A DNA stretch of 64,000 nucleotides from DASQEH01 sp963765725 (GTDB lineage Bacteria; Actinomycetota; Actinomycetes; Propionibacteriales; Nocardioidaceae), in assembly GCA_963765725.1 (NCBI GenBank), contig CAVXXI010000001.1, forward strand, positions 806,001-870,000, given 5' to 3'. The notes beneath the pieces are model-generated. The model was given only the letters and a program-made list of their open reading frames with translations, searched no databases and was not told where the DNA came from. The first letter of the stretch is position 1. Each line of letters starts with the position of its first letter. The translations under genes were made by a program, and so were the position numbers. Below, piece after piece: positions 1 through 8,554 of this stretch.

Positions 1-463
1 CGACATGGCGCCGACGGTCTCCTCGATGGGTACCGTCTTGTCGACGCGGTGCTGGTAGTACAGGTCGATGACGTCGACGCCGAGCCGCTCGAGGCTCGCG
101 TCGCAGGCCGAGCGGACGTACTCCGGGCTGCCGTCGATGCGGCGCTTGGTCGGGTCGTCGGGGTCGCGGACGTTGCCGAACTTGGTAGCCACGACGACCT
201 CGTCACGTCGGCCGGAGATCGCCCGTCCGACGAGCTGCTCGTTGGTGAACGGGCCGTACATGTCCGCCGTGTCGAGCATGGTCACCCCGAGGTCGAGGGC
301 CCGGTGGATCGTCTCGACCGCCTCGGCCTCGTCGGCCCGGCCGTAGAACTCCGACATCCCCATACAGCCGAGCCCGAGCGCCGACACCGTCAGGTCTGAG
401 CCGAGGTCGGTCACGGCCGAGCGTGCGCCGGCCGAGTCGAGGAGCTGCGTCAGAAGAAGTCAT
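1..463 (-). CDS. Aldo/keto reductase, 5' part only (runs off the window), with an apparent 1-nt frameshift near its start
   Basis: This is an NADPH-dependent aldehyde/ketone reductase of the AKR superfamily, cut by the window edge. The catalytic tetrad is visible: Asp and Tyr in MLDTADMYGPF, Lys in VVVATKFG and His in LYYQHRVD. The main frame is open only from a GTG at 414, giving TDLGSDLTVSALGLG. A better start is the ATG at 463, preceded by GAGGG. It reads MTSSDAAPRLGRRTLG, a typical AKR N-terminus, but in another frame, so a single-base indel at about 412-425 probably splits the gene. It is divergent from a second reductase at 1044. The substrate cannot be told. Confidence 0.75.
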
Positions 464-498
464 GCCCTCGATGTTCCCGCACCGCGGCATTTCGAACG

Positions 499-560
499 TG
501 TCGCGTCGAGTGGGCGGAGATGTCGCGTCGAGTGGGCGGAGATGTCGCGTCGAGTCGGGC
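499..560. repeat. 22-bp tandem repeat, 2.8 units
   Basis: The unit TGTCGCGTCGAGTGGGCGG plus AGA starts at 499, 521 and 543, the last incomplete. Its reverse complement resembles the unit of the larger array at 854-1003, with a shared CGCCCRCTCGRC core. The two blocks therefore look like inverted arrays of one family. Confidence 0.85.
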
Positions 561-579
561 TCTGACGCGCTGCCTCGCG

Positions 580-623
580 AGCATCTACGCCCGCTGGGGC
601 CGGCACCTGCGCCCGCTCGACGG
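580..623. repeat. Two degenerate 22-bp repeat units
   Basis: Two consecutive 22-bp segments beginning CATCTACGCCCGCTGG and CACCTGCGCCCGCTCG match the 854-1003 unit with several substitutions and in the same orientation. Confidence 0.55.
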
Positions 624-853
624 AGAGAGAAAGACGAGGTCGCGCCAGCGGACGCCTCTCGGCGAGTGGCCGCTCGTAGCGGCGTATGGGTGGGGCCCGG
701 GGGTCTCGCACTGGCGCGACGGAGAGTAGAACCAGCGGCCCGGCCGCAGTATTCCTTGGCCACTCGAGTCCAACACAGCGTCACGTCGACAGGCGGAGCG
801 TACTTCCCGCTGTGTGCGGGGCGGTGAAGGGGATGTTCCATACTCCATCGCTG

Positions 854-1003
854 CATTTGCGCCCGCTCGGCCGGGCATTTGCGCCCGCTCGGCCGGACAT
901 TTGCGCCCGCTCGGCCGGGCATTTGCGCCCGCTCGGCCGGACATTTGCGCCCGCTCGGCCGGACATTTGCGCCCGCTCGGCCGGACATTTGCGCCCGCTC
1001 GGC
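854..1003. repeat. 22-bp tandem repeat array, about 6.8 units
   Basis: The unit CATTTGCGCCCGCTCGGCCG plus GR starts at 854, 876, 898, 920, 942, 964 and 986, the last lacking its end. Units differ only at the last base (G or A). The array ends 40 bp before the aldo/keto reductase start at 1044. The 22-bp period is close to two helical turns, as in arrays of protein-binding sites; that function is inference. Confidence 0.95.
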
Positions 1004-1043
1004 GCGAGTGGCGGAGCATCCCGGCAGCGGCAAGGATGGACCG

Positions 1044-2076
1044 ATGGACTATCGCCCTCTCGGCCGCAGCGGATGCTCGGTCTCGACGCTCACCCTCGGC
1101 ACGATGACGTTCGGCTCGGAGTCGGACGAGGAGGTCTCGCACGCCCAGCTCGACGCGTTCGTCGAGGCCGGCGGCAACCTCGTCGACACGGCCGACGTGT
1201 ACTCGTCGGGGGTCTCCGAGGAGATCATCGGCCGCTGGCTCGCCGCCCGGCCCGCCGACATCCGCGACTCGGTGGTCCTCGCGACCAAGGGACGCTTCCC
1301 GATGGGGCCGGACCGGGCGACGTCGGACTGTCGCGGCGCCACCTCCAGCGGGCGCTCGACGCCTCCTGCGCCGCCTCGGCGTCGACTGCGTCGACCTGTA
1401 CCAGGTGCACGCCTGGGACCCGCTGACTCCGCTCGACGAGACGCTCCGCGTGCTCGACGACCTGGTCCGCGCCGGCAAGATCCGGTACGTGGGGCTGTCG
1501 AACTTCACCGGCTGGCAGGTCCAGAAGGCGGTGGCGCTCGCGGCCGCGCAGGGCCTGGAGCTGCCGGTCACGCTGCAGCCTCAGTACAACCTCCTCGTAC
1601 GCGAGATCGAGTGGGAGGTCGTGCCCTCCTGCCTCGACGCCGGTCTGGGCCTGCTCCCGTGGTCCCCGCTCGGCGGCGGCTGGCTGACGGGCAAGTACTC
1701 CCGCGACGACCGGCCCGCCGGCGACACCCGCCTCGGCGAGAACCCCGACCGCGGCATGGAGGCGTACGACCGCCGGTCCGTGCATCAGCGCACGTGGGAC
1801 GTGATCGACGCCGTGCAGAAGGTCGCCGAGGGCAGGGGGGTCTCGATGGCGCAGGTCGCGCTGGCCTGGCTCGTCGACCGTCCTGCCGTCACCTCCGTGA
1901 TCCTCGGCGCGCGGACCACGCGGCAGCTTGCGGACAACCTCGGAGCCGCCGGCCTGCACCTCGACGACGCCGAGACCGACGCCCTCGACAAGGCGAGCGA
2001 CCCGGCGCCGGCGGACTACCCGTACGGCGGACCGGGCGTGGAGCAGCGCAGCCGGCGCATCGAGGGAGGTCGGTGA
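1044..2076 (+). CDS. Aldo/keto reductase, two apparent 1-nt frameshifts
   Basis: This is a second NAD(P)H-dependent AKR-family oxidoreductase of about 344 residues. It starts MDYRPLGRSG at an ATG with AAGGA upstream. Asp/Tyr (VDTADVYSSG), Lys (VVLATKGRF) and His (LYQVHAWDPL) of the active site are present. The later part has GKIRYVGLSNFTGWQ and a C-terminal VILGART cofactor segment. The product is spread over three frames. It leaves the first frame near 1310 (GPGDVGLSRRHLQRALDAS in the second) and enters the third near 1365 (LRRLGVDCVDLYQVH). Both points are G/C runs lacking one base. The stop overlaps the next start (TGATG), so it is co-transcribed with the epimerase. Confidence 0.85.
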
Positions 2077-3074
2077 TGGCCGAGACGGCCGCGCAGAAGG
2101 TCCTGTTCATCGGCGGCAGCGGCGTCATCAGCAGCGCCTGCTCGCAGCTCGCCGTCGACCTCGGCATCGACCTGTACGTGCTCAACCGCGGCGAGACCAG
2201 CATCCGACCGTTGCCGGAAGCGGCCACGGTCCTTCGGGCCGACATCGCCGACCGTCCGGCTGCGGGTCGGGCTCTCGGCGACCACGAGTTCGACGCGGTC
2301 GTCGACTGGGTCGCGTACACCCCCGACCAGGTACGCGCCGACATCGAGATGTTCCGCGGCCGCACCCGGCAGTACGTCTTCATCAGCTCTGCCTCGGCGT
2401 ACCAGACGCCGCCGTCGCGCATACCGGTCGTGGAGTCGACACCGCTGCGGAATCCGTACTGGCAGTACTCGCGGGACAAGATCGCCTGCGAGGACCTGCT
2501 CGTCGACGCCTACCGCGACGAGGCGTTCCCGATGACGATCGTGCGGCCCTCCCACACGTACGACAAGACGTCGGTGCCGTTCGACGGCGGCTGGACCGTC
2601 CTCGAGCGGATGCGCCAGGGCAAGCCGGTGGTGGTGCACGGCGACGGGACGTCCCTGTGGACCCTCACCTCGTCCGTCGACTTCGCCCGGGGTTTCGTAC
2701 CGCTGCTCGGCCAGCAGCGCGCTCTCGGCGAGGCGTTCCACATCACCGCTGACGACGCGCTGACCTGGAACGCGATAGCCGAGACGCTCGCCGCCGCAGC
2801 CGGCGTGTCCGCGGACATCGTGCACGTGCCGTCGGACGCGATCGCCGCAGCCGACCCCGGCTGGGGAGCCGGACTGCTGGGGGACAAGTCGCACTCCATG
2901 GTGTTCGACAACGCCAAGCTGCGCAGCCTGGTGCCGGGCTGGGCCGCGCACATCCCCTTCGAGGCCGGTGCCAGGCAGATCGTGGCCTGGTACGACGAGG
3001 ACCCGGCGCGGCAGCGGGTGGACGCGCAGCTCGACGCGGTGATGGACACGCTGGTCAAGACGTACCGCGTCTGA
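2076..3074 (+). CDS. NAD(P)-dependent epimerase/dehydratase
   Basis: This is an extended short-chain dehydrogenase (Rossmann fold) of 332 residues. The N-terminus MAETAAQKVLFIGGSGVIS contains the GxxGxxG nucleotide-binding loop. YSRDK matches the YxxxK catalytic pair, preceded by FISSASAY. Family members interconvert nucleotide-linked sugars or reduce related substrates; the substrate is not evident. It shares one base with the upstream reductase stop, suggesting the pair acts on one sugar-like compound. I chose the ATG at 2076 because the reading frame upstream belongs to the reductase's shadow. Confidence 0.85.
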   Translation: MAETAAQKVLFIGGSGVISSACSQLAVDLGIDLYVLNRGETSIRPLPEAATVLRADIADRPAAGRALGDHEFDAVVDWVAYTPDQVRADIEMFRGRTRQYVFISSASAYQTPPSRIPVVESTPLRNPYWQYSRDKIACEDLLVDAYRDEAFPMTIVRPSHTYDKTSVPFDGGWTVLERMRQGKPVVVHGDGTSLWTLTSSVDFARGFVPLLGQQRALGEAFHITADDALTWNAIAETLAAAAGVSADIVHVPSDAIAAADPGWGAGLLGDKSHSMVFDNAKLRSLVPGWAAHIPFEAGARQIVAWYDEDPARQRVDAQLDAVMDTLVKTYRV

Positions 3075-3092
3075 GGTGGTCCAGGGCGGGGC

Positions 3093-3169
3093 GTCCGCTC
3101 TTTCGGTCGGCCGGCCGGTCGGGGAGGCGTGCCGTCTGCTCTTTGGGCCGGCCGGCCGGCCGGGGAGGC
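3093..3169. repeat. 36-bp direct duplication upstream of hisE
   Basis: Two 36-bp copies (3093-3128 and 3134-3169) separated by 5 bp share GCTCTTT, a GGCCGGCC run and a GGGGAGGC end. They lie between the epimerase stop and the hisE ribosome-binding site. Confidence 0.75.
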
Positions 3170-3194
3170 CGCGGCGATTAGGCTGGGGGACCTG

Positions 3195-3458
3195 ATGAAG
3201 ACCTTCGACGACCTCTTCCACGAGCTGACGGGCAAGGTGCGCTCCTCGGCGTCCGACTCCGGTACGGTCGCGGCGGTCGACGCCGGCGTGCACGCGATCG
3301 GCAAGAAGCTCGTCGAGGAGGCGGCCGAGGCCTGGATGGCGGCCGAGCACGAGTCGAAGGAACGGGCGGCGGAGGAGCTGAGCCAGCTGCTGTACCACGT
3401 CCAGGTGATGATGCTGGCGCGCGGCCTGACGCTCGACGACGTCTACGCGCACCTGTGA
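3195..3458 (+). CDS. hisE: Phosphoribosyl-ATP pyrophosphohydrolase
   Basis: This enzyme catalyses the second step of histidine synthesis, hydrolysing PR-ATP to PR-AMP and pyrophosphate. The 87-residue product MKTFDDLFHELTGKV has the usual length of the stand-alone HisE of actinobacteria. It shows the MazG-like acidic helices KLVEEAAEAWMAAEHE and AAEELSQLLYH, which bind magnesium. I chose the ATG at 3195 because GGGGA lies just upstream and the longer in-frame extension is repeat sequence. hisG follows 46 bp downstream, the standard actinobacterial pair; the other his genes are not in the window. Confidence 0.95.
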   Translation: MKTFDDLFHELTGKVRSSASDSGTVAAVDAGVHAIGKKLVEEAAEAWMAAEHESKERAAEELSQLLYHVQVMMLARGLTLDDVYAHL

Positions 3459-3504
3459 CCGTCCGCTGCTCCGCGCTGGAACCGGAACCGAGAAGGCCGC
3501 TGCC

Positions 3505-4350
3505 ATGCTGAAGATCGCCGTACCGAACAAAGGCTCGCTCGCCGAGGCCTCGGCCGCCATGCTCCGGGAGGCGGGCTACCGCCAGCGGCACAGCTCCAAC
3601 GAGCTGGTGATGACCGATCTCGCGAACGACGTCGAGTTCTTCTACCTGCGGCCGCGGGACATCGCCGTGTACGTGGGCGAGGGCACCCTCGATCTCGGGC
3701 TGACCGGTCGCGACCTCGTACTCGACTCGCGCGCACCCGTGGCGGAGCGGCTCCGGCTGGGCTTCGGCGCGTCGCAGTTCTATTTCGCCGGACCCGTCGA
3801 CGGCGTCTCCACCGTTGAGGAGCTCGACGGCCGCCGCGTCGCGACGTCGTACGCCGGCCTCGTCGAGGACTTCCTGAAGGAGCGGTCGGTCTCGGCCCAT
3901 GTCGTCCGTCTGGACGGTGCGGTCGAGTCGGCCGTGCGCCTCGGGGTCGCCGACGCGATCGCCGATGTCGTAGAGACCGGCAGCACCCTGCGGCAGGCCG
4001 GTCTGCGGATCTTCGGCGACCCGATCCTGTCGTCGGAGGCGGTACTCGTGACGCGGCACGCCGGTGCCGACCCGGCCGGCTTCGACGTCTTCGTCCGGCG
4101 CCTGCGCGGAGTCCTCGTCGCCCGGCGGTTCGTGATGATGGACTACGACATCCGGGTCGAGCAGGTCGAGGCCGCCTGCACGCTGACGCCGGGGATCGAG
4201 TCGCCGACCGTGTCACCGCTGCACCGGGAGGGCTGGGTCGCCGTCCGGTCGATGGTGCCGCACGACGACGCACAGCGGGTCATGGACGACCTGTACGACC
4301 TGGGCGCGCGCGGGATCCTGGTGACGAACATCCACGCCTGCCGACTCTGA
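3505..4350 (+). CDS. hisG: ATP phosphoribosyltransferase, long form
   Basis: This is the first and feedback-regulated enzyme of histidine synthesis, joining ATP and PRPP. At 281 residues it is the long (HisZ-independent) form. The N-terminus reads LKIAVPNKGSLAEA, GLTGRDLVLDS lies in the catalytic domain and VVETGSTLRQAGL is the PRPP-binding loop. The last about 75 residues, ending ILVTNIHACRL, form the ACT-like histidine-binding domain. It follows hisE, and a PH-domain gene starts 4 bp after its stop. Confidence 0.96.
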   Translation: MLKIAVPNKGSLAEASAAMLREAGYRQRHSSNELVMTDLANDVEFFYLRPRDIAVYVGEGTLDLGLTGRDLVLDSRAPVAERLRLGFGASQFYFAGPVDGVSTVEELDGRRVATSYAGLVEDFLKERSVSAHVVRLDGAVESAVRLGVADAIADVVETGSTLRQAGLRIFGDPILSSEAVLVTRHAGADPAGFDVFVRRLRGVLVARRFVMMDYDIRVEQVEAACTLTPGIESPTVSPLHREGWVAVRSMVPHDDAQRVMDDLYDLGARGILVTNIHACRL

Positions 4351-4354
4351 GCCG

Positions 4355-4804
4355 ATGCCCGAACCGCTCAGGCTGCCTCGTCGCTACCGGCCCTTCGGCG
4401 CCCGCATCGCCGCGGCCGTCGCGGCTGTGGTGCTGGTCGGGTTCACCGCGTTCATCTGGCTGGCGCTGCCCCGCAGTGCCCGGGCCACCTTCGGGCTGGC
4501 GGAGCGCCTGACGGTGGTCGCCATCTACGCGGCGGTGCTGGCGGTCCTGAACGGCATGTTCCGGACGTCCGCGCACGCCGACGAGGAGGGCCTGACGGTC
4601 ACCAACGGCTACATCAGGCGTCGCTTCGCCTGGCCGCAGATCGTGCGGATCTCCCTCGGTGCCGGGCGACCCTGGGCGCTGCTCGACCTGGCCGACGGCA
4701 CCACGGTCTCGGTGATGGCGATCCAGGGGTCCGACGGCGCCCGGGCCGACCGTGCTGCCCGCGACCTCAAGCGCGTGCTCGCCGAGCGCTCCCGGCCCTC
4801 CTGA
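4355..4804 (+). CDS. PH-domain membrane protein linked to hisG
   Basis: This 149-residue protein has two hydrophobic segments near the N-terminus (about residues 17-38 and 52-66). A soluble C-terminal part resembling bacterial PH domains follows (SAHADEEGLTVTNGYIRR, WPQIVRISLGAGRPWALLDL). Small PH-domain proteins often follow hisG in actinobacteria; their role is unknown. It starts 4 bp after hisG and so is probably translated with it. It ends 21 bp from a convergent sulfotransferase gene, with no obvious terminator between them. Confidence 0.8.
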   Translation: MPEPLRLPRRYRPFGARIAAAVAAVVLVGFTAFIWLALPRSARATFGLAERLTVVAIYAAVLAVLNGMFRTSAHADEEGLTVTNGYIRRRFAWPQIVRISLGAGRPWALLDLADGTTVSVMAIQGSDGARADRAARDLKRVLAERSRPS

Positions 4805-4825
4805 ACCGGCCCCATCCAGCCGGTG

Positions 4826-5554
4826 TCAGTTCCCCCGGCGCGTCGCCCGATAGCGTCGCACCCATTCGGCGTTCAACGAGTCGGCCTGCCGTTCAGGTGG
4901 CGAGACCGGAGTCCAGTCGACCGGAGGAGAAGCGCCAACGAAGTCGAGCACGCTCCTGACCGTCTCGACCCGGTTGGCGACCAGGGATTCGTACGTCAGG
5001 CCGAGCGGTTCCACGGCCTGCGCAATGAACCACGCTCGCCACGCCTCGTTGTGCTCGTGAATCGTCGCGACAAGGCGCTCGACCTGGTCGAGGTCCGGCT
5101 CCGCCGTCGCTCGCGACCTGTCACCCTCCTGCCAGAAGCCCGTCTGCTCCGCACGCGCCCACGACACCGCTTGGGCGACGACGTCCAGGCGCTGCAGGTG
5201 CACAAAGCGAAGTGGCCCCAGCGCACGCTCGAGCACATCGACGTCCCTGTGCCCGCCGATGTGGCCGCGGAGCCCCTCCACCAGGAGGTGCATCGTTCCC
5301 CACATGATGCGGGCGGCAAAGACACCATTGCCGGTACTGCCTGCCCGGACGGCGCCACGCACCAGCTCGACGTAGTCGAAGTCGCCCTCGTCAGTCATTT
5401 CCACGCCGAACCGCGCTGCCCACATCCGATGGTCGGGCTCGCGGAAGTACGACTCCGGGTGCCCGGCGACCCCCGTCGAGGAGAGCAGGCTGCACAGCAA
5501 CGTGCTCCCGGTACGCGGAGTGCCGCAGAGCAGGTACGAGGGAGCTGATCGCAC
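4826..5554 (-). CDS. Stf0-family sulfotransferase
   Basis: This 242-residue protein probably transfers sulfate from PAPS to a carbohydrate or lipid hydroxyl. The start SAPSYLLCGTPRTGSTLLC holds the 5'-phosphosulfate-binding loop (TPRTGST). HPESYFREPDHRMW, FAARIMW and RFVHLQRLDVVAQAVSW match the Stf0 pattern known from mycobacterial trehalose 2-sulfotransferase. It starts at a GTG at 5554. Nothing around it identifies the acceptor. It sits between the hisG block and the carbamoyltransferase-like operon and may be its own unit. Confidence 0.85.
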   Translation of the reverse strand: MRSAPSYLLCGTPRTGSTLLCSLLSSTGVAGHPESYFREPDHRMWAARFGVEMTDEGDFDYVELVRGAVRAGSTGNGVFAARIMWGTMHLLVEGLRGHIGGHRDVDVLERALGPLRFVHLQRLDVVAQAVSWARAEQTGFWQEGDRSRATAEPDLDQVERLVATIHEHNEAWRAWFIAQAVEPLGLTYESLVANRVETVRSVLDFVGASPPVDWTPVSPPERQADSLNAEWVRRYRATRRGN

Positions 5555-5635
5555 CGCACCAACCTAGGGGCCGACGTCGCAGCTACCAGGCGTCTGCCCG
5601 CGGGCTGGGCCGGGCGGCCGCCCGGCCGACCCTTC

Positions 5636-5698
5636 CGCCAAGACGTCAGTCGGTGTCCGACGCGCCGGCAGAACCGGGCCGGGGGTGACGTGTCGGCG
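5636..5698 (+). repeat. 63-bp dispersed element, copy A
   Basis: This copy is bounded by CGCCAAGACGTC and GACGTGTCGGCG, imperfect versions of the 12-bp inverted ends. It overlaps the 3' end of the AllG-like gene: the last about 17 codons and the stop of that minus-strand gene lie inside the element. Confidence 0.85.
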
Positions 5699-7091
5699 GG
5701 AAGCGTGAGTGCGCGGCCAGTCCGTGTACGGCGGCGGTGAAGCACTCCATCGGCGGGGTCACGAGCCCGGCGCCAACCTGTCCGGTACCGGCGACGCGGC
5801 CCGCCATTCCGGTGTTGATCTGCGGTAGCCGGCCCGTGCGAAGGACCGCCGTCACGTCGATCCCGGTCGGCGTGCCGCGGAAGTCCATGATCGGTATCGC
5901 CCAGGCGGGGTTCTCGCCGACGCAGAGGTCGTACATCCGCCGCGTCGTCACGAGCGCGTCGGAGACCGAGCCGCCCACGAACCGTACGATCGCGGGTGCC
6001 GTCGCCATGGCGAAGCCGCCGATGCCGGCCGTCTCGGTGATCGCCGAGTCGCCGATGTCGGGATTGGCGTCGTCGGGGCCGAAGCTGCCGAGGTACAGCC
6101 CGTCGGCCACCTGCGCCGGCCCGGTGAACCACTCGTCGCCCGTCGTCGAGACCTGGATGCCGAAGTCCGTGCCGTTGCGCGCCATCGTGGTGACGACCGT
6201 GGAGCCGGGTATGCCGCTCGCGGCCACCGTGACGAGCTTGCAGGCGGGCATCACCAGGTTGAGGAAGAAGTGGTCGTTGCCGGACACGAAGCGCACGACT
6301 TCCGCCAGGTCGGTTGTGTCGAGCCCCGACGTGATCAGGTCGGGCAGCCACTCCTTCAGCAGCATGAGGGTGCCGGCGCGGTTGCGGTTGTGACCCTCGT
6401 CGCCCATCTGGATCATCTGGGCGATGATCGCGATGATGTCGACCGGTCCGTGTGCACGCGTCGCCGTCTGCAGGGCCGGCCCCAGGACGTCGGTCATCCA
6501 GTGGAGCCGCTCGATCACGTCGGGGGAGTACGCCCCGTAGCGCAGCACCTTCCCGAGCCCCTCGTTGAGCGAGCACCAGGCTCGGCGGTCGGTGGACTCG
6601 TCGGACAGCTCGAACATCCACATCGACGGCGACACCACGCCCGCCATCGGCCCGACGGCACCGCGGGAGTGGCACGGCTCCCAGGTGAGCGACCCCGCAG
6701 CGAGCAGAGCCTCGGCGTCCTCGGCGGACCCGGCCAGCCCCTCGAAGATCGCCGCCCCGATCAGGGCGCCGCGCAGTGGCCCCGACGCCCGCTCCCACGT
6801 GACCGGCGGACCCGCGTGCAGGAAGTGCCCCTTCTCGAGCCCGAGCACGTCGGACGCCGGCCGAACGTCGGTCAGTGCCGCCTTCGCCTCCGTCATCCGA
6901 CGGACCGCCTCGGCGTTGGCCCCGGTACGCCGCGGGTCGAGCATCACGGCCGTCAGCGCTTCCTCGGTGCCGGCGACCGGCGGCGTCCACTCGACGCGGG
7001 TCGTCGGTACGCCCTGCCGCTCGAGCGACTCGGCGAGGATCTCGGCGCCGGCGGTGACCACGCCCGACGGCGTGGTCAACGGGCGCGACAT
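5646..7091 (-). CDS. allG: DUF1116 protein, AllG/YlbE-like carbamoyltransferase subunit
   Basis: This 481-residue protein belongs to the DUF1116 (YlbE/YahG) family. In E. coli AllG works with AllF and AllH as oxamate carbamoyltransferase, releasing carbamoyl phosphate from oxalurate. Family-like segments are ALTDVRPASDVLGLEKGHFLHAGPP (in two parts), GPMAGVVSPSMWMFE, DEGHNRNRAG and TTMARNGTDFGIQVS. It starts 16 bp inside the end of allF, so the two are translationally coupled. The C-terminal tail PTRHPRPGSAGASDTD is encoded by a dispersed 63-bp element and is probably not ancestral. The carbamoyl donor in this organism may be ureidomalonate rather than oxalurate (inference from neighbours). 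Confidence 0.85.
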   Translation of the reverse strand: MSRPLTTPSGVVTAGAEILAESLERQGVPTTRVEWTPPVAGTEEALTAVMLDPRRTGANAEAVRRMTEAKAALTDVRPASDVLGLEKGHFLHAGPPVTWERASGPLRGALIGAAIFEGLAGSAEDAEALLAAGSLTWEPCHSRGAVGPMAGVVSPSMWMFELSDESTDRRAWCSLNEGLGKVLRYGAYSPDVIERLHWMTDVLGPALQTATRAHGPVDIIAIIAQMIQMGDEGHNRNRAGTLMLLKEWLPDLITSGLDTTDLAEVVRFVSGNDHFFLNLVMPACKLVTVAASGIPGSTVVTTMARNGTDFGIQVSTTGDEWFTGPAQVADGLYLGSFGPDDANPDIGDSAITETAGIGGFAMATAPAIVRFVGGSVSDALVTTRRMYDLCVGENPAWAIPIMDFRGTPTGIDVTAVLRTGRLPQINTGMAGRVAGTGQVGAGLVTPPMECFTAAVHGLAAHSRFPPTRHPRPGSAGASDTD

Positions 7092-8554
7092 GCCGGCTCA
7101 CCACGGTCGACGAGTGAGAGCGCTTCCCGCGTGGCCGCCGAATTCGACGCGTGGACGATCGCCCCGGCGGCCGCCAGCCGGGAGGCGGTGTCCTCCAGTC
7201 CCTGCGGGTCGTCGCGGGTGCCCACCAACGACACCACCACGGGGGTACCGCTGCCCGCGATCGCGGTGGCGAGGTCAGCGGCGGGGTCGGGATGCGCCCC
7301 GTTCCCCAGCACCACGTCGAGGAGGACCACGGCGCACTCCGGGTCCTCGAGCTCCTGGTGGAGCCGCTGGAGGCGCAGAGTCGGGTCGATCATCGGGTGC
7401 GCCCGGCCGACCGTGAGCCGGTCGTCGCCGAAGTCGATGAACGTGTGGCCGTCGGACTGCAGTCCGACGCCGAGCGACGGCTGGCCGGCCAGCGCGATGT
7501 TCGAGCTGACGGTGCCCAACTGTTGGACGGCGATGAGCATCGCCTCGTCGCACAAGGTGCCGCCAGAGAACAGCCCCCGGACGTGTCCCGCCCGCGCCGG
7601 TGGCGCAGCGGCTCCCCACCGAGGGGGAGCCGCCCACTGCACGCCGATGCTCTGGGCGACCGACGCGGCGGTCACGGTGATGTCCGGCTGCGCCGGGCTC
7701 AGGTAGCCCACCACGACCGGTGTCACGAGCGCCTCGGCATGCGCCGTTACCGCCTCCGCCACTTCCGGCGCGGGAGGCTTGGAGATCACCACGATCGTGG
7801 AGATGTCGTCGTCGGCGTCGAGAGCGTCGAGGGCCGCCAGGGTCGCGCGCCCACCCACGGCGGCCGACAGGTCGCGGCCGCCCACTCCGAGGCAGTGCGT
7901 GACGCCGATCCCCGCCCCGTCGAGAAGAGCCAGCAGGTGCTGGGCGCCGGTTCCGGATGCGGCAACGATGCCGACGGGGCCCGGGCGCACCACGTTCGCG
8001 AACCCCAGCCCGACGCCGCCCACGACGGCCGTGCCGCAGTCCGGGCCCATCATGAGGACACCGGCGGCGCTGGCGAGATCCTTGAGTGCGACCTCCTGCT
8101 CGACGCTGACGTTGTCGCTGAAGACCATCACGTCGAGTCCGGCCGAGATGGCGTCGGCGGCGTCAATCGCAGCGACCGCACCCGGTGTACTGACCAGGGC
8201 CAGCGACGCCTCGCCCCGCCGAGCGGCCGCCGCGATCGTGGCCGGCGGGCTGAGCGCGTTAGCGCTCGAGGCGTCGCCCGACGACGGCCGGCGCACCAGC
8301 GCTGCGTCGAGTGCGGCGACGGCGTCGTCGACCGCGGCGTCGCTGTCGGCGTCGATCGCCACGAGCATGTCGTTCGGCGACGCCTCCGGTGGTGGCTCGA
8401 AACCCATGTCGGCGAGGAGACCGAGGTTGAGCTCGGTCGCCATCGCGACGAGCGCGCTGGTGACACCATCCCTGTCCTGCAGCTCCCGGCTGACCTGCAT
8501 CAAGCTGACCGAGTCCTGGTAGGAGCCGCGGCGGACCTGTACCGAACGCGTCAT
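7076..8554 (-). CDS. allF: FdrA/AllF-like acyl-CoA-synthetase-fold carbamoyltransferase subunit
   Basis: This 492-residue FdrA-family protein resembles succinyl-CoA synthetase alpha. It has a CoA-binding-like N-terminal half (VFSDNVSVEQEVALK, GPDCGTAVVGGVGLGFAN, GIVAASGTGAQHLLALLDGAG) and a ligase-like second half (GLFSGGTLCDEAMLIA, DLATAIAGSGTPVVVSLVGT). FdrA/AllF is the presumed catalytic core of the oxalurate-phosphorolysing complex. The ATG at 8554 overlaps the allH stop by 4 bp, so allH-allF-allG is one operon on the minus strand, divergent from the permease. Ligases of the same fold act on CoA thioesters, but neighbouring allG, allH and carbamate kinase favour carbamoyl chemistry. Confidence 0.88.
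   Translation of the reverse strand: MTRSVQVRRGSYQDSVSLMQVSRELQDRDGVTSALVAMATELNLGLLADMGFEPPPEASPNDMLVAIDADSDAAVDDAVAALDAALVRRPSSGDASSANALSPPATIAAAARRGEASLALVSTPGAVAAIDAADAISAGLDVMVFSDNVSVEQEVALKDLASAAGVLMMGPDCGTAVVGGVGLGFANVVRPGPVGIVAASGTGAQHLLALLDGAGIGVTHCLGVGGRDLSAAVGGRATLAALDALDADDDISTIVVISKPPAPEVAEAVTAHAEALVTPVVVGYLSPAQPDITVTAASVAQSIGVQWAAPPRWGAAAPPARAGHVRGLFSGGTLCDEAMLIAVQQLGTVSSNIALAGQPSLGVGLQSDGHTFIDFGDDRLTVGRAHPMIDPTLRLQRLHQELEDPECAVVLLDVVLGNGAHPDPAADLATAIAGSGTPVVVSLVGTRDDPQGLEDTASRLAAAGAIVHASNSAATREALSLVDRGEPACRAR

Larger units (their letters stand above)
464..1043. other. Non-coding region between divergent reductase genes, holding repeat arrays
   Basis: The 580 bp between the two reductase starts contains three blocks of a related 22-bp unit (499-560, 580-623, 854-1003). 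I see no credible gene; the open frames here have repeat-derived composition. Both reductase promoters must lie here, but I see no clear -35/-10 pair. Confidence 0.6.

Noticed and set aside
854..1003. CRISPR array
   Set aside because: Units are contiguous 22-bp tandem copies with no unique spacers and no cas genes.
203..1571. Long minus-strand and plus-strand open frames across the 22-bp repeats (for example repeats of SGRAGANVRP or FAPARPDICA)
   Set aside because: They are translations of the tandem repeat and of antisense reductase sequence, with no family similarity.
2016..3560. Very long minus-strand open frames opposite the epimerase, hisE and other genes, typical throughout the window
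   Set aside because: They are shadow frames of high-GC codon use; the plus-strand products have clear motifs.
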